Shown: positions 26,291-36,135 of the stretch, in pieces
How positions within the stretch are numbered: position 1 is the first letter of the stretch
Layout of the letters: each line of letters starts with the position of its first letter
Source of the DNA: Clostridia bacterium
GTDB taxonomy: Bacteria > Bacillota > Clostridia > Oscillospirales > Acutalibacteraceae
Assembly: GCA_017436285.1 (NCBI GenBank)
Contig: JAFSDL010000001.1
Span: 1-64,000 of the forward strand
Length of the DNA: 64,000 bases
Direction of reading: 5' to 3'
Program-made: the position numbers and the translations under genes
Notes under the pieces: generated by a model
What the model saw: only the letters and a program-made list of their open reading frames with translations
What the model was told of the DNA's origin: nothing
Database searches by the model: none

Positions 26291-27829
26291 ATGAAAAAAA
26301 TATTTGCTTCAATACTTGCGATTATTATAATCGCTGTTGGTGTTCTCCCCTGCCTTGCAGCTGATGATAGCTGCACCTGCGGTCAGACACCTATAATTTA
26401 TGTTGCGGCTTTGGGTAGTGGCTCGGTTTACCTTGATGAAGGAACAGAAAACGAAAAAACACTTTTCCGCCCTGATGTTGCAGAAATGCTTGGTGAATTC
26501 GTTCCTGTTATAGGTGCGGCAGCAGAGCTCCTCACCACCAAGGATTATGATGCCTTTGGTGATGTTCTTATCCCTTGCGTAAACAATGCCTTTGGTATGC
26601 TTGCTATGGATGACGAGGGTAATTCACAACCGAGAGTTACAACCGAGGAATTTCACCCTGATACTGCCGACCACGGTATTGATTACAGCTATTATTTCGG
26701 CTATGATTTCCGTGTTGACCCCATTGAAAACGCAAAACTTCTTCACCAATATATTGAAGAGGTTAAGGAAATCACAGGTCACGATACAGTTCGTTGCAGA
26801 GCTTCAAGTATGGGTGGCGTTACCTTTATGGCTTACTTAAGACTTTATGGCTCTGAAGACATTGAAACCATAATTTTCCAGAACTGTCCCTTACAGGGTA
26901 CTGCAGTTGCAGGTGAGCTTTACAACGGCTTAGTTGAAATCAACAAGGATGCTCTTTTAAGATATGCGGAATGTGCCCTTCCCTCAATGGATAGCGATTT
27001 CTTTGGCGCTTTCCTTTATATGCTCCTTGAAATGCTTGATGCAGGCGGTGTTTTAGAAGGTCTTGTCGGTGTTGCAGATAACCTTGTTGTTAATCTTAAG
27101 GACAGAGTTTTTGATGAAGCGCTTATCCCCATATTTGCAACAATGCCGGGTATATGGAGCTTCGTTCCCGATGAATACTATGAAACTGCAAAGGATTTTA
27201 TGGGCATTAACGATGGTGAGCATCAGGTACTTGTTGAAAGACTTGACTATTATCATTATGAGGTTCAGCAGAGTGCAGAAGAGCTTCTTAATCAGGCAAA
27301 ATCAGACGGTACCAATGTTTATATCGTTGCAGGCTATAATATGCAGAGAACCCCATTGGTAAGTGCATACAAAAACACCTCTGACGGTACGGTTGATACC
27401 AAATATGCTTCGTTGGGCGCAACCTGTGCATATATAGGTGAACAGCTTCCTGCAGATTATGAGCAAGCAGAGCACAATGATATAAATTATATTTCTCCTG
27501 ACAGAATGATTGATGCATCAACCTGCATCCTCCCCGAAAACACTTGGTTTGTAAAGGATATGCTCCATTCAACCACCCACGATGGTCACGATGAGTTCTA
27601 CAGAATTCTTCACGAAAGCGAAGAACAGCTTACTGTTTTTGATATGGAAGAATACCCACAGTTTATGCAGAATGATACTGTTAATCAAACATTCCACCAG
27701 GTGATTCCCTTAAGTGATTCTGCCTTAGAAAATGCTTTCGCACAAGCAAGGCAGATACCAAGCTTTATAAATGTTACAAAGCTTATAATTACATTCTTTG
27801 AAGAATTCTTTAATTGGATGGTTGGTTAA
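26291..27829 (+). CDS. Secreted alpha/beta hydrolase, lipase-like
   Basis: 512 residues from the ATG at 26291 (AGGAGGAAAACCT upstream). Signal peptide 1-23 (cleavage near CLA-AD). A nucleophile elbow RASSMGG places Ser173 as candidate catalytic serine, in the position expected after a beta-strand GHDTVRCR. A late DMLHSTTHDG could supply the histidine. The layout recalls LCAT-like or esterase/lipase proteins, but sequence identity is too low to name a substrate. Monocistronic. Confidence 0.7.
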   Translation: MKKIFASILAIIIIAVGVLPCLAADDSCTCGQTPIIYVAALGSGSVYLDEGTENEKTLFRPDVAEMLGEFVPVIGAAAELLTTKDYDAFGDVLIPCVNNAFGMLAMDDEGNSQPRVTTEEFHPDTADHGIDYSYYFGYDFRVDPIENAKLLHQYIEEVKEITGHDTVRCRASSMGGVTFMAYLRLYGSEDIETIIFQNCPLQGTAVAGELYNGLVEINKDALLRYAECALPSMDSDFFGAFLYMLLEMLDAGGVLEGLVGVADNLVVNLKDRVFDEALIPIFATMPGIWSFVPDEYYETAKDFMGINDGEHQVLVERLDYYHYEVQQSAEELLNQAKSDGTNVYIVAGYNMQRTPLVSAYKNTSDGTVDTKYASLGATCAYIGEQLPADYEQAEHNDINYISPDRMIDASTCILPENTWFVKDMLHSTTHDGHDEFYRILHESEEQLTVFDMEEYPQFMQNDTVNQTFHQVIPLSDSALENAFAQARQIPSFINVTKLIITFFEEFFNWMVG

Positions 27830-27839
27830 GATACAAGAT

Positions 27840-27880
27840 TGCCCCCTTGATAACTTTCAAACAAAGTTATCAAGGGGGCA
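27840..27880. terminator. Bidirectional terminator
   Basis: An 18-bp perfect stem (27840-27857 with 27863-27880), five-base loop, followed by AATTAATTTTTATT; between convergent hydrolase and dockerin-protein genes. Confidence 0.9.
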
Positions 27881-27889
27881 AATTAATTT

Positions 27890-28573
27890 TTATTCAGTTG
27901 CTTCAACGCCCTCAAAATAAGTGGGGTATTGTTCCATAACCATAGTCTGAACAATGTTGAAAACCATTACACCTTCTGCGGCATCACAATTATAGTGGTC
28001 ACCGAGAATAAGCTGACCATTGGTATAACTGATTTCTCTTTCAGGTGCGGCGCCTATATGATAAACATAATAAAGGTTATCAACACTCTTTTCATATTTA
28101 TTACCAACAATGCTTTTCTTGAATCGCAAAACATAGTTTGTTCCTGAATCAGGAACAGAATAAATTGCAACAAGAGCTGCGGGGTCAATATCGTATGTGT
28201 CGGAAATAAGCCTTATAAATTCATTATTAGGGTCATCTGTAAGAAAATTCTCACCGTTTTTATCAGGAATTATAACTCCACCAATTGAAATTGCCTGACG
28301 AAGAGCAAGAATTGCATCTTCAACGGTAATCGCCCCATCAGAGTTCATATCAGCTAACAAGAGCATTTCATCCGTTGCTATTTCCATATCAGCGGCAAAA
28401 CGAAGAATCAAACGGGCATCGCTTGTTTCAACCTTACCGTTAGAATCCATATCACCCAAAAGAATGGTTTCTTCTTCATTTGTTTCTTCCTCGGCAAAGG
28501 CAGCTATTGAAAACGAGCACAATAAAAGCACTAAGCACAAAAGGAACGAAGAAAATCGTAATATTTTTTTCAT
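27890..28573 (-). CDS. Secreted protein with type I dockerin-like repeats
   Basis: 227 residues. Signal peptide 1-27 (ending AAFA). Two calcium-loop repeats, GDMDSNGKVETSDARLILR (from 40) and ADMNSDGAITVEDAILALR (from 74), form a dockerin type I module at the N-terminus. The remaining 125 residues (QLILGDHYNC near the end) are an unrecognised domain. Dockerins bind cohesins; no cohesin gene is in this window. Eighteen bp after the M18 peptidase gene. Confidence 0.85.
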   Translation of the reverse strand: MKKILRFSSFLLCLVLLLCSFSIAAFAEEETNEEETILLGDMDSNGKVETSDARLILRFAADMEIATDEMLLLADMNSDGAITVEDAILALRQAISIGGVIIPDKNGENFLTDDPNNEFIRLISDTYDIDPAALVAIYSVPDSGTNYVLRFKKSIVGNKYEKSVDNLYYVYHIGAAPEREISYTNGQLILGDHYNCDAAEGVMVFNIVQTMVMEQYPTYFEGVEATE

Positions 28574-28590
28574 TTTTACAATCCTTAAAT

Positions 28591-29979
28591 TTATTGCTTA
28601 AAGAATTCAGTAAAGGCACGATATGCCATATATAAATCCAATTTTGAAATAACCTCATAAGGCGCGTGCATTGAAAGAACGGGAACACCAAGGTCAACAA
28701 CATCAACATCAAGGTTTGCAATGTATTTGGCAACTGTTCCGCCACCACCTGCATCAACCTTACCAAGCTCACCAATCTGCCATACAACGCCTGCTTTATC
28801 AAGCATAGTTCTGATTTTGCCCATATACTCGGCAGAAGCGTCACTTGTTCCGCCCTTACCTCTTGCGCCTGTATATTTTGTTATAACAACACCCTTATTA
28901 AGATAAGAGGTGTTATTTTTTTCGAATACAGAATTGAATGTGGGGTCATAAGCAGAGTTGACATCAGCAGAAAGGCATTCACTCTTCGAAAGAACCTGAT
29001 AGCCATCAAGACCATTTGCTTTTGCAAGGTCATTAATGAAATAAACAAGGTAAGAGGACTGAAGACCTGTGTTACCGTCAGAACCTGTTTCCTCTTTATC
29101 TGTAAGAACAGTGATTGCAGTATAATCGGGATTTTCAATACTGAAAATTGCCTGCTCGGCAGGATATGCACAAACCCGGTCATCGTGACCATAGGATCCG
29201 ATAAGACCTCTGTCAAATCCGATATCATCTGCCTTGAATGCGGGAACGACCTCAAGCTCTGCGCTTAAGAAATCGCTTTCAACAATACCGTATTTTTCGT
29301 TTAAGAGCTTCAGAATATTAAGCTTAACAAGCTCACTACCCTCATCACTCTTGAAGGGACGGCTACCAACAATAACATTAAGCTCTTCACCCTGAATACC
29401 CTCAGAAAGAGTGCGTTTGCCCTGTTCTGAGCCAAGGTGTGGAAGAATATCGGAAATAACAAATTTAGGCTCGCCCTCGTCTTCACCGATTTTAACTGTT
29501 ACCTTAGAGCCATCTGCTTTAACAATAACACCGTGAAGAGCAAGAGGAATTGCAACCCACTGATATTTCTTTATGCCACCGTAATAGTGAGTTTTGAAAA
29601 GTGCAAGCTCATCGCTTTCATAAAGAGGGTTAGGCTTCAAGTCAAGACGAGGTGAATCAATATGAGCAGCAGCAATTTTAACGCCCTCTTTAAGAGATTT
29701 TTTACCGATAACTGCAAGAATTATTGCTTTATCACGATTAACATAATAAACCTTGTCCCCTGCTTTATACTGCTTTTCGGGGTTAAACTCTTCAAAGCCT
29801 TTATTTTTTGCATCCTCTAAAACAACTGCAACTGCTTCTCTTTCAGTTTTTGCATTATCTAAAAATTTCTTATAATCCTCTGCGAAGGCATCTGCTTTTG
29901 CAACCTCATTTTCTTCAACTACTGCACTTGCGTGCTGAGGCTTATAAAATAATTCCTTCTTAAGCTCTTCAACTGACAT
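28591..29979 (-). CDS. M18 family aminopeptidase
   Basis: 462 residues, the length of bacterial aspartyl-aminopeptidase-like M18 enzymes. Zinc ligands and catalytic residues lie in AAHIDSPRLD, TDKEETGSDGN (Glu-Glu pair) and the C-terminal LSMHAPYE. Cytosolic peptide trimming. It starts 13 bp after the transglycosylase gene and is preceded by AAAGGACG. Confidence 0.93.
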   Translation of the reverse strand: MSVEELKKELFYKPQHASAVVEENEVAKADAFAEDYKKFLDNAKTEREAVAVVLEDAKNKGFEEFNPEKQYKAGDKVYYVNRDKAIILAVIGKKSLKEGVKIAAAHIDSPRLDLKPNPLYESDELALFKTHYYGGIKKYQWVAIPLALHGVIVKADGSKVTVKIGEDEGEPKFVISDILPHLGSEQGKRTLSEGIQGEELNVIVGSRPFKSDEGSELVKLNILKLLNEKYGIVESDFLSAELEVVPAFKADDIGFDRGLIGSYGHDDRVCAYPAEQAIFSIENPDYTAITVLTDKEETGSDGNTGLQSSYLVYFINDLAKANGLDGYQVLSKSECLSADVNSAYDPTFNSVFEKNNTSYLNKGVVITKYTGARGKGGTSDASAEYMGKIRTMLDKAGVVWQIGELGKVDAGGGGTVAKYIANLDVDVVDLGVPVLSMHAPYEVISKLDLYMAYRAFTEFFKQ

Positions 29980-29992
29980 ATATATCGTCCTT

Positions 29993-30568
29993 TCATTCTA
30001 TATCGTAAATTTTTTGATATCTTTCTTTAACCTTAATAACCTTTTTCACATACCCTGCGGTATCCTCGTAGGGTATATTTTCAAGAACCTCACCATCGGG
30101 TGAAATTCTCGGGTCTGCAAGCCATTCATTAACCTTACCTCTACCTGCGTGATATGCGGCAAGAGCGGTTTCGGTGTTGCCGAATTCCTCTAAAAGCATA
30201 TTCAGGAAAAATGCTCCGTAATAAACTGAAATCTCAGGCACAAAAAGTGCATTTTCTTCATAGCTTTCGCCTGTTTTAGTTTGCAACCATTGGAATGTTT
30301 CGGGTGTAATTTGTGTCAAGCCCTTTGCACCAACAGAGGAAACTGCATTTTTATCAAATCCGCTTTCGGCTTCAATAAGCGCATAAAGCAATGACGGATC
30401 AATGTCAAAGCCTTGTGCATTTTCTTCTACAAGCTCTGCATACTGCCTTGGGTAAAAAGTCTGAACACCGAGCTTCACTGCATTAACTACTATTATAATC
30501 AAAACCACAGATAATATCAATAGCAGAGATATGAGTTTTAATTTGTTTACATTTTGGTTTTTGCTCAA
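29993..30568 (-). CDS. Membrane-anchored lytic transglycosylase (SLT domain)
   Basis: 191 residues. One N-terminal transmembrane helix (12-32), then an SLT lysozyme-like domain: catalytic Glu68 in ALIEAESGF, GLTQI at 83-87 and AAYHAGRG. It cleaves peptidoglycan outside the membrane. TTG start overlapping the coaE stop; AAGGAG lies inside the end of coaE, so translation is coupled. Confidence 0.9.
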   Translation of the reverse strand: MSKNQNVNKLKLISLLLILSVVLIIIVVNAVKLGVQTFYPRQYAELVEENAQGFDIDPSLLYALIEAESGFDKNAVSSVGAKGLTQITPETFQWLQTKTGESYEENALFVPEISVYYGAFFLNMLLEEFGNTETALAAYHAGRGKVNEWLADPRISPDGEVLENIPYEDTAGYVKKVIKVKERYQKIYDIE

Positions 30569-31164
30569 TTAAAAAGCTCCTTTTCAAGCTGCAAAAATTG
30601 TTGCTTTATATCGTGTGGTGGGAAATTATTGAACACAAAATCCGCTTTTGAAAGATAAAATTCATCTTCCTTTTGTCCGTTAATTCTTATTTCTGCATCT
30701 GCTTCAGAAATACCATCACGATTTATAATTCTCTCTTTTCTGATTTCACGGGGGGCATAAACAACAATTAAATAATCGCTTTTTTCTGTAAACCCCGACT
30801 CTATTATTGCCGCCGCATCAACAATTACAACATTATTGCTTAAAAATGCTTTCTCGGCTTCTTCAAAAATAGCATCATTGATTGCGGGGTGCATTATAGA
30901 ATTCAGCTTCTCGGTCTTTTCAGGTGTGGAAAAAGCCACCCTTGCCAATGCACGTCTGTTGAGAGCTCCGTCAGGGTTTATTATGCCCTCACCGAACTCT
31001 TTTTTTAATTCATTTAGCAAGCTATTGTTATCAACGAGCACCCTTCTTGCAACAACATCTCCGTCAATAATATATGCGCCTTTTTCCTTAAGATGTGCAG
31101 AAACAGTTGATTTTCCTGCACCCGTCTTACCTGTAAGACCAACAAGCTTTTTCAATTTACTCAA
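30565..31164 (-). CDS. coaE: Dephospho-CoA kinase
   Basis: 199 residues. P-loop GLTGKTGAGKST (9-20) and the coaE core DGDVVARRVL and NSIMHPAI. Final step of CoA synthesis. The start is a TTG at 31164 overlapping the sua5 stop; GAGG sits so close that a TTG three codons later is an alternative. Confidence 0.92.
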   Translation of the reverse strand: MSKLKKLVGLTGKTGAGKSTVSAHLKEKGAYIIDGDVVARRVLVDNNSLLNELKKEFGEGIINPDGALNRRALARVAFSTPEKTEKLNSIMHPAINDAIFEEAEKAFLSNNVVIVDAAAIIESGFTEKSDYLIVVYAPREIRKERIINRDGISEADAEIRINGQKEDEFYLSKADFVFNNFPPHDIKQQFLQLEKELFN

Positions 31165-32189
31165 ACCTCAATCACATTAAACCCTGCGGCTCTCAAAAGT
31201 CTGTTAAGCACTGCAAGATTATCTTTATTTTCGTCATCAGGATACCTTACAAAGCACTGCTTTGCGCCTATTTTATCAAGCTCACGAAGAGAATCAAAAA
31301 GATTGTGAGCAAGATTTTTATAGTCTGCAAACCCGTATTTTATGTATGGAATTTTCAAATTTTCAACACTATCCTCATTGAAAATCATAGCATATGTTTT
31401 GTTATCAAAAGCATTAACAAATTCACAGAAAGCATCAAACGAGCCCTTTACAAGAGTGATTTTTGCATCGGGTGAATAATGCTTATATTTCATACCGGGT
31501 GAAGAAGCGGTTTCTGTACTCTTCAACGGATTTAAAACTGCATCGTCAACCTCAACCTCACCTAACACACCTACAAGCTCATTAAGGGTAACATTACCCG
31601 GTCTTAAAAGCCTGGGCTTATCGCCTGCAAGAGTAATAACAGTTGATTCAACGCCCTCTGCACAATCTCCACCATCAATTATAAAAGGAATTCTGCCCTT
31701 TAAATCCTCATATACGTGGTCTGCTTTTGTGGGACTTGGCTTGCCTGATAAATTAGCAGAAGGTGCCGCCAAGGGAAGCCCTGAAAGCTTAATAAGTCTT
31801 CTTGCAATTTCGTGAGATGGGCAACGGACCGCAACTGTTTCAAGGTTACCCGTTGTGCAATAAGGCACCTTGTCCGCTTTTGGAAGAATTATTGTAAGAG
31901 GACCGGGCCAGAATTTTTCCGCAAGCCTTTTTGCTTCTTCGGGAACCGCCTTAACCAAATCATATATTTCTGAAAATTCGGAAATATGGACTATCAAGGG
32001 GTTATCAGTCGGTCTGCCCTTTGCTTCAAAAATTCTGCTTACTGCAAGTGGCGAAAGCGCATTACCTGCAAGCCCGTAAACAGTTTCCGTAGGCATACCC
32101 ACAACCTCTTCGTTACGAAGAAGCTCAACAGCCTTATTAAATTTTTCATCACTATCTTCAATTGTTATTTTAACAAGCTCTGTATTCAA
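31161..32189 (-). CDS. Threonylcarbamoyl-AMP synthase, Sua5 type
   Basis: 342 residues: YrdC-like domain (about 10-205, with KGRPTDNPLIVHI and SGLPLAAPSANLSG) plus the C-terminal Sua5 domain, so the long Sua5 rather than short TsaC form. It makes the precursor for t6A37 in ANN-decoding tRNAs. TTG start with GAGGAAT upstream. Three bp after prfA; this prfA-sua5 order is common in Firmicutes. Confidence 0.93.
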   Translation of the reverse strand: MNTELVKITIEDSDEKFNKAVELLRNEEVVGMPTETVYGLAGNALSPLAVSRIFEAKGRPTDNPLIVHISEFSEIYDLVKAVPEEAKRLAEKFWPGPLTIILPKADKVPYCTTGNLETVAVRCPSHEIARRLIKLSGLPLAAPSANLSGKPSPTKADHVYEDLKGRIPFIIDGGDCAEGVESTVITLAGDKPRLLRPGNVTLNELVGVLGEVEVDDAVLNPLKSTETASSPGMKYKHYSPDAKITLVKGSFDAFCEFVNAFDNKTYAMIFNEDSVENLKIPYIKYGFADYKNLAHNLFDSLRELDKIGAKQCFVRYPDDENKDNLAVLNRLLRAAGFNVIEV

Positions 32190-32192
32190 AAT

Positions 32193-33263
32193 TTATTCCT
32201 CTGATACTTTTAGTTTATCTGCCGTGTCTGCGGTAATAAGAGCATCAATAATTTCGTCAAGGTCACCGTTCATAATGGCTTCAATTCTGTAAAGAGTGAG
32301 ACCGATTCTGTGGTCACTTACTCTGCCCTGCGGGAAATTATAGGTTCTTATTCTTTCGCTTCTGTCACCTGTTCCTACTTGGGAACGACGTTCATCTGCA
32401 ATTTCGGCACTTTGCTTTTCACGCTCTGCCTCAAGAAGACGGGAACGAAGAATTTTCATTGCTCTTTCGCGGTTTTTATGCTGACTTCTTTCATCCTGAC
32501 ATTCAACCACAGTACCCGTAGGCAAGTGGGTAATACGGATTGCGGACTCTGTTTTATTAACGTGCTGACCGCCAGCACCACTTGAACGGAAGGTGTCAAT
32601 CTGCAAATCTGTTGGGTCAATGGCAATGTCAACCTCTTCTGCCTCGGGAAGAACTGCAACTGTTACGGTTGAGGTGTGAATTCTGCCACCTGACTCAGTT
32701 TCAGGAACACGCTGAACACGGTGAACACCGCTTTCAAATTTAAAGCGTGAATATGCGCCCTCACCTGTTATCATAAAGCTTATTTCCTTTATTCCGCCCA
32801 AGCCTGTTTCATTTATTGATAAAACCTCAGGCTTCCATCCGCGACCCTCAGAATACATTGAATACATTCTGAAAAGAGAATTGCCGAAGAGGGCTGCCTC
32901 CTCGCCACCTGCACCTGCACGGATTTCAATAATAACATTCTTATCATCGTTAGGGTCTTTAGGCAAAAGGAGTATTTTCAACTGCTCGCTAAGGTCTTCA
33001 ACCTTTTGTTTACACTCTTCTATTTCAAGCTCAAGCATCTCTTTAAGCTCTTTATCAGGCTTATCCAGAAGCATTTCCTTTGCCGCCTCGCCATCACTTA
33101 AAGCCTTTTTATATTCCCGATAGGTTTCAACCAAGGGAGTGAGATTTTTAAGTTCTTTCATTAAGGAAGCATATTTGCCTTGGTCAGAAACTGTTTCGGG
33201 TAAGCAAAGTAATTCGTTTACCTTTTCAAAGCGCTCCTCTACCTGTTGGAGTTTGTCAATCAT
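32193..33263 (-). CDS. prfA: Peptide chain release factor 1
   Basis: 356 residues. GGQ at 231-233 triggers peptidyl-tRNA hydrolysis; the stop-codon tripeptide PET (187-189, in [14 protein letters not shown]) identifies RF1, reading UAA and UAG. No prmC methyltransferase gene is adjacent. Its start overlaps the DUF951 gene by 8 bp. Confidence 0.97.
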   Translation of the reverse strand: MIDKLQQVEERFEKVNELLCLPETVSDQGKYASLMKELKNLTPLVETYREYKKALSDGEAAKEMLLDKPDKELKEMLELEIEECKQKVEDLSEQLKILLLPKDPNDDKNVIIEIRAGAGGEEAALFGNSLFRMYSMYSEGRGWKPEVLSINETGLGGIKEISFMITGEGAYSRFKFESGVHRVQRVPETESGGRIHTSTVTVAVLPEAEEVDIAIDPTDLQIDTFRSSGAGGQHVNKTESAIRITHLPTGTVVECQDERSQHKNRERAMKILRSRLLEAEREKQSAEIADERRSQVGTGDRSERIRTYNFPQGRVSDHRIGLTLYRIEAIMNGDLDEIIDALITADTADKLKVSEE

Positions 33264-33447
33264 CTGTATTCTCCCTTGTTACTTTTTTTATGTTTTTTTC
33301 TGCTTTTGAACGGGGAATAAGAAATTCTCTGCCACAACCGTTACAATGCAAACGGAAATCCATACCTGAGCGCAAAACCTTAAATTCTTTAGAACCGCAA
33401 GGATGCTGTTTTTTCATTTCAAGAATATCGCCAACACGAATATCCAC
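33256..33447 (-). CDS. DUF951 family protein
   Basis: 63 residues, GTG start with GGGGAG upstream. Family pattern: [42 protein letters not shown], a small beta protein with Cys in CGS and CNGCG. Usually linked to translation or chromosome-segregation genes; function unknown. First gene of the packed run ending at the dockerin protein. Confidence 0.88.
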   Translation of the reverse strand: MDIRVGDILEMKKQHPCGSKEFKVLRSGMDFRLHCNGCGREFLIPRSKAEKNIKKVTRENTDD

Positions 33448-33557
33448 TAAAACTCCCCCATTTTTTATTTCTATCTGAAATATTGTACCACACTTTTACA
33501 TAAAATTAAAGAGTAGGTTAAAGAAAAATATAAATAAATGAATAAGGTGATAACAAA

Positions 33558-34478
33558 ATGATCAGCTACCTTCCCGAAGGATTTTTAATTAACACAAAGG
33601 AAAATATTTTCGCTATTTCCAGCTATGATAGTTTTTACAAGGCATATCTTGACAAAACGCCCTTAGAGGCGAGGGCAAATTACTGCGACAGAGAGCATAA
33701 TTTACATATTGATTTAGGCTTTGTTCACGGCATTATTCCCCGAGAGGAATGTGCCTTGGGAATAAAAGAAGGCACAACAAAGGATATTGCAATAATAGCA
33801 AGAGTTAACAAGCCCGTAAGGTTTATTATTGACGATATCAAAATATCGGGTGATAAAAAAATTGCCATTCTGAGTAGAAGAAGAGTTCAGGAAATTTTTC
33901 AGAATGAATATCTCAGAGCCACCTCAACAGGTGATATTATAGATGCGAGAATTACACATCTGGAAAGCTTTGGTGCTTTTTGCGATATCGGTTGCGGTAT
34001 TAATGCACTTTTACCCATTGATAACATTTCAGTTTCAAGAATTCCCCATCCTGATGTGCGCTTTAATGTGGGCGATAATATAAAGGTAATTATCAAATCC
34101 TTTGATAGCGAAGGAAGAGCCACACTCACCCACAAGGAGCTTTTGGGCACATGGGAAGAAAATGCAGAAAAATTCCATATAGGTGAAACAGTAAGCGGTA
34201 TTGTAAGAAGCGTTGAAAGCTACGGAATTTTTGTTGAATTAACCCCAAATCTTGCAGGCTTGGCGGAATACACACCATCTGTTTTTGACGGTCAGCAAAC
34301 AAGCGTTTACATAAAAAGCATAATCCCTGAAAAAATGAAGGTTAAGCTTATAATTGTGGATTCCTTTGATGCGGATTACCCATCTAAAAAGCCTGATTAT
34401 TTCATAAAGGAGGGGCATCTTGATTATTTCAGATATTCTCCCTACTCCTCTGAAAAAATTATAGAAACATTCTTCTGA
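33558..34478 (+). CDS. S1 RNA-binding-domain protein
   Basis: 306 residues. An N-terminal portion including a degenerate OB-like region, then two clear S1 domains: about 130-195 (GDIIDARITHLESFGAFCDIGCGINALLP) and about 208-275 (GETVSGIVRSVESYGIFVELTPNLAGLAE). Similar proteins are annotated as S1-like RPs or RpfE/CvfB-like RNA binders; exact role unknown. AAGGTGAT ribosome binding site. Confidence 0.82.
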   Translation: MISYLPEGFLINTKENIFAISSYDSFYKAYLDKTPLEARANYCDREHNLHIDLGFVHGIIPREECALGIKEGTTKDIAIIARVNKPVRFIIDDIKISGDKKIAILSRRRVQEIFQNEYLRATSTGDIIDARITHLESFGAFCDIGCGINALLPIDNISVSRIPHPDVRFNVGDNIKVIIKSFDSEGRATLTHKELLGTWEENAEKFHIGETVSGIVRSVESYGIFVELTPNLAGLAEYTPSVFDGQQTSVYIKSIIPEKMKVKLIIVDSFDADYPSKKPDYFIKEGHLDYFRYSPYSSEKIIETFF

Positions 34479-34484
34479 TTTTGC

Positions 34485-34514
34485 TTGAAATAATGTATTG
34501 CTATATTGTATAAT
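34485..34514 (+). promoter_or_regulatory. Promoter of the AKR-lipoprotein-GH36 operon
   Basis: TTGAAA (34485-34490), 18-bp spacer, TATAAT (34509-34514). Confidence 0.65.
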
Positions 34515-34546
34515 TATTTTATACTACCTTGACAGGAGTGTTGGTT

Positions 34547-35671
34547 ATGCAATATAGCAATTTTAATTCTATTTACAGACCGATTTCCAAATTAGGCTTT
34601 GGTCTTATGCGTTTACCGAAAAAAGAAGAAAACAGCGAAACTATTGACAGAGATGAAGCCTTCAGGCTTATTGACCTTGCAATGAAATCAGGCGTTAATT
34701 ACTACGATACTGCTTATTTTTATCACGGTGGCGATTCAGAGCAATTTGTGAAAGAGGCTTTGAGCAGATATCCTCGAGAAAGCTTCTGCCTTGCAACAAA
34801 GCTCCCAAGCGGTGTTATTAAGGATAAAGAAAAAAACACCGAAGAAATTTTCAATGGTCAGCTCCAAAAATGCGGTGTTGATTATTTTGATTTTTACCTT
34901 TTACACGCAGTAAGTGAAGATAATATGTGGGTTTTTGAAGAGGATAATTCATACGAATATCTCACAAAACAAAAAGAAGCAGGAAAAATCAGACATTTAG
35001 GCTTTTCTTATCACGGAAACCTTGAATTCTTCTTAAAGCTCATTGATAAATATAAATGGGATTTTGTTCAGCTTCAGATTAACTATTACGACTGGGAAAA
35101 CCAGAACGCAAAGGCATATTATGAAGCCCTTGAAGAAAGAAATATTCCCTGCATTGTTATGGAGCCTGTTCGTGGCGGTTCTTTACATACTCTTAACGAT
35201 GAAGCACGAAGGGTATTTGAAGAGCTTGGTGATGCCTCTGCAGCATCCTATGCTTTGAGATATGTTGCACAGATGCCCAATGTTCTTGTTACCCTCAGTG
35301 GTATGAGCACCTATGAGCAGGTTGAGGACAACCTTAAAACCTTTGAGGAATGCAAACCCCTTTCTGATAGTGAAAAAGAAGCGATTGAAAAAGCGAATGT
35401 TCTTTTCAGAAAGAATTTTGCAGTTCCCTGTACTGATTGCAAATACTGTGTTGAAGCCTGCCCTGCAGGAATTAACATTCCTGCTTGCTTTAAGGCATAT
35501 AACGAATACAATAAAACAAGAGAGCAAGCAGATTTCTTGAAGCACTATGAATTAATAAACGAAGAACAGAGAGCAAGTAACTGTCTTGATTGCAAGGCTT
35601 GTGTTGAAAAATGCCCTCAGCGAATTGATATTCCAAAGCAATTGAGAAGGGTTTCCGGGATTGCTGAATAA
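34547..35671 (+). CDS. Aldo/keto reductase with C-terminal 4Fe-4S ferredoxin domain
   Basis: 374 residues. AKR barrel with tetrad Asp54, Tyr59, Lys85, His120. The C-terminal 90 residues carry two Cys clusters, CTDCKYCVEACP and CLDCKACVEKCP, for two [4Fe-4S] centres. This fusion is common in anaerobes and suggests electron supply from ferredoxin; substrate unknown. Start at the ATG at 34547 with AGGAG upstream. Operon with the following two genes. Confidence 0.9.
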   Translation: MQYSNFNSIYRPISKLGFGLMRLPKKEENSETIDRDEAFRLIDLAMKSGVNYYDTAYFYHGGDSEQFVKEALSRYPRESFCLATKLPSGVIKDKEKNTEEIFNGQLQKCGVDYFDFYLLHAVSEDNMWVFEEDNSYEYLTKQKEAGKIRHLGFSYHGNLEFFLKLIDKYKWDFVQLQINYYDWENQNAKAYYEALEERNIPCIVMEPVRGGSLHTLNDEARRVFEELGDASAASYALRYVAQMPNVLVTLSGMSTYEQVEDNLKTFEECKPLSDSEKEAIEKANVLFRKNFAVPCTDCKYCVEACPAGINIPACFKAYNEYNKTREQADFLKHYELINEEQRASNCLDCKACVEKCPQRIDIPKQLRRVSGIAE

Positions 35672-35680
35672 GGTGTTTAT

Positions 35681-36124
35681 ATGAAAAAGATTTTATTATC
35701 AATTACAAGTATTGTTCTTATAATCTGCCTTTTCTCCTCTTGTGGCGGTAACAGAATTGTTGACATTGTAAGCACCGCCGAAGCCGTTCTGATAAATGGC
35801 GAAGAGGTTGATACTGTTGAGGCTTCTATGGGTGCTTTTCAGGGTAAACAGGGCGATTATATAGAATTCCGTTTCCCCGAGGAGCAAACCTTCAATACAG
35901 TTTTCATAAATGAAAAATCAACATCCGTAAGGCAATATAATATTTTTGCCGAGGTTGATGGTGAATTTAAGCTTATTTACACAGACAAGCTTATTATGAA
36001 TGACAATATTACAGTTGAAGAAACTACTGCAACTGCTCTTAAAATTCAGATTGTGAACACCGAAATCGGTAATGATAATTTCATTATTCAGGGTGTGAGC
36101 GCATATAACATTGAACAAAAATAA
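35681..36124 (+). CDS. Lipoprotein with carbohydrate-binding-like domain
   Basis: 147 residues. Lipobox FSSC (Cys21). The mature part (ASMGAFQGKQGDYIEFRF, FNTVFINEKSTSVRQYNIFAEVDGEFKLIYTD) resembles the F5/8-type beta-sandwich found at the C-terminus of alpha-L-fucosidases. It could bind glycans at the cell surface. Nine bp after the AKR gene, 11 bp before GH36. Confidence 0.75.
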   Translation: MKKILLSITSIVLIICLFSSCGGNRIVDIVSTAEAVLINGEEVDTVEASMGAFQGKQGDYIEFRFPEEQTFNTVFINEKSTSVRQYNIFAEVDGEFKLIYTDKLIMNDNITVEETTATALKIQIVNTEIGNDNFIIQGVSAYNIEQK

Positions 36125-36135
36125 GGTGATTTAAA

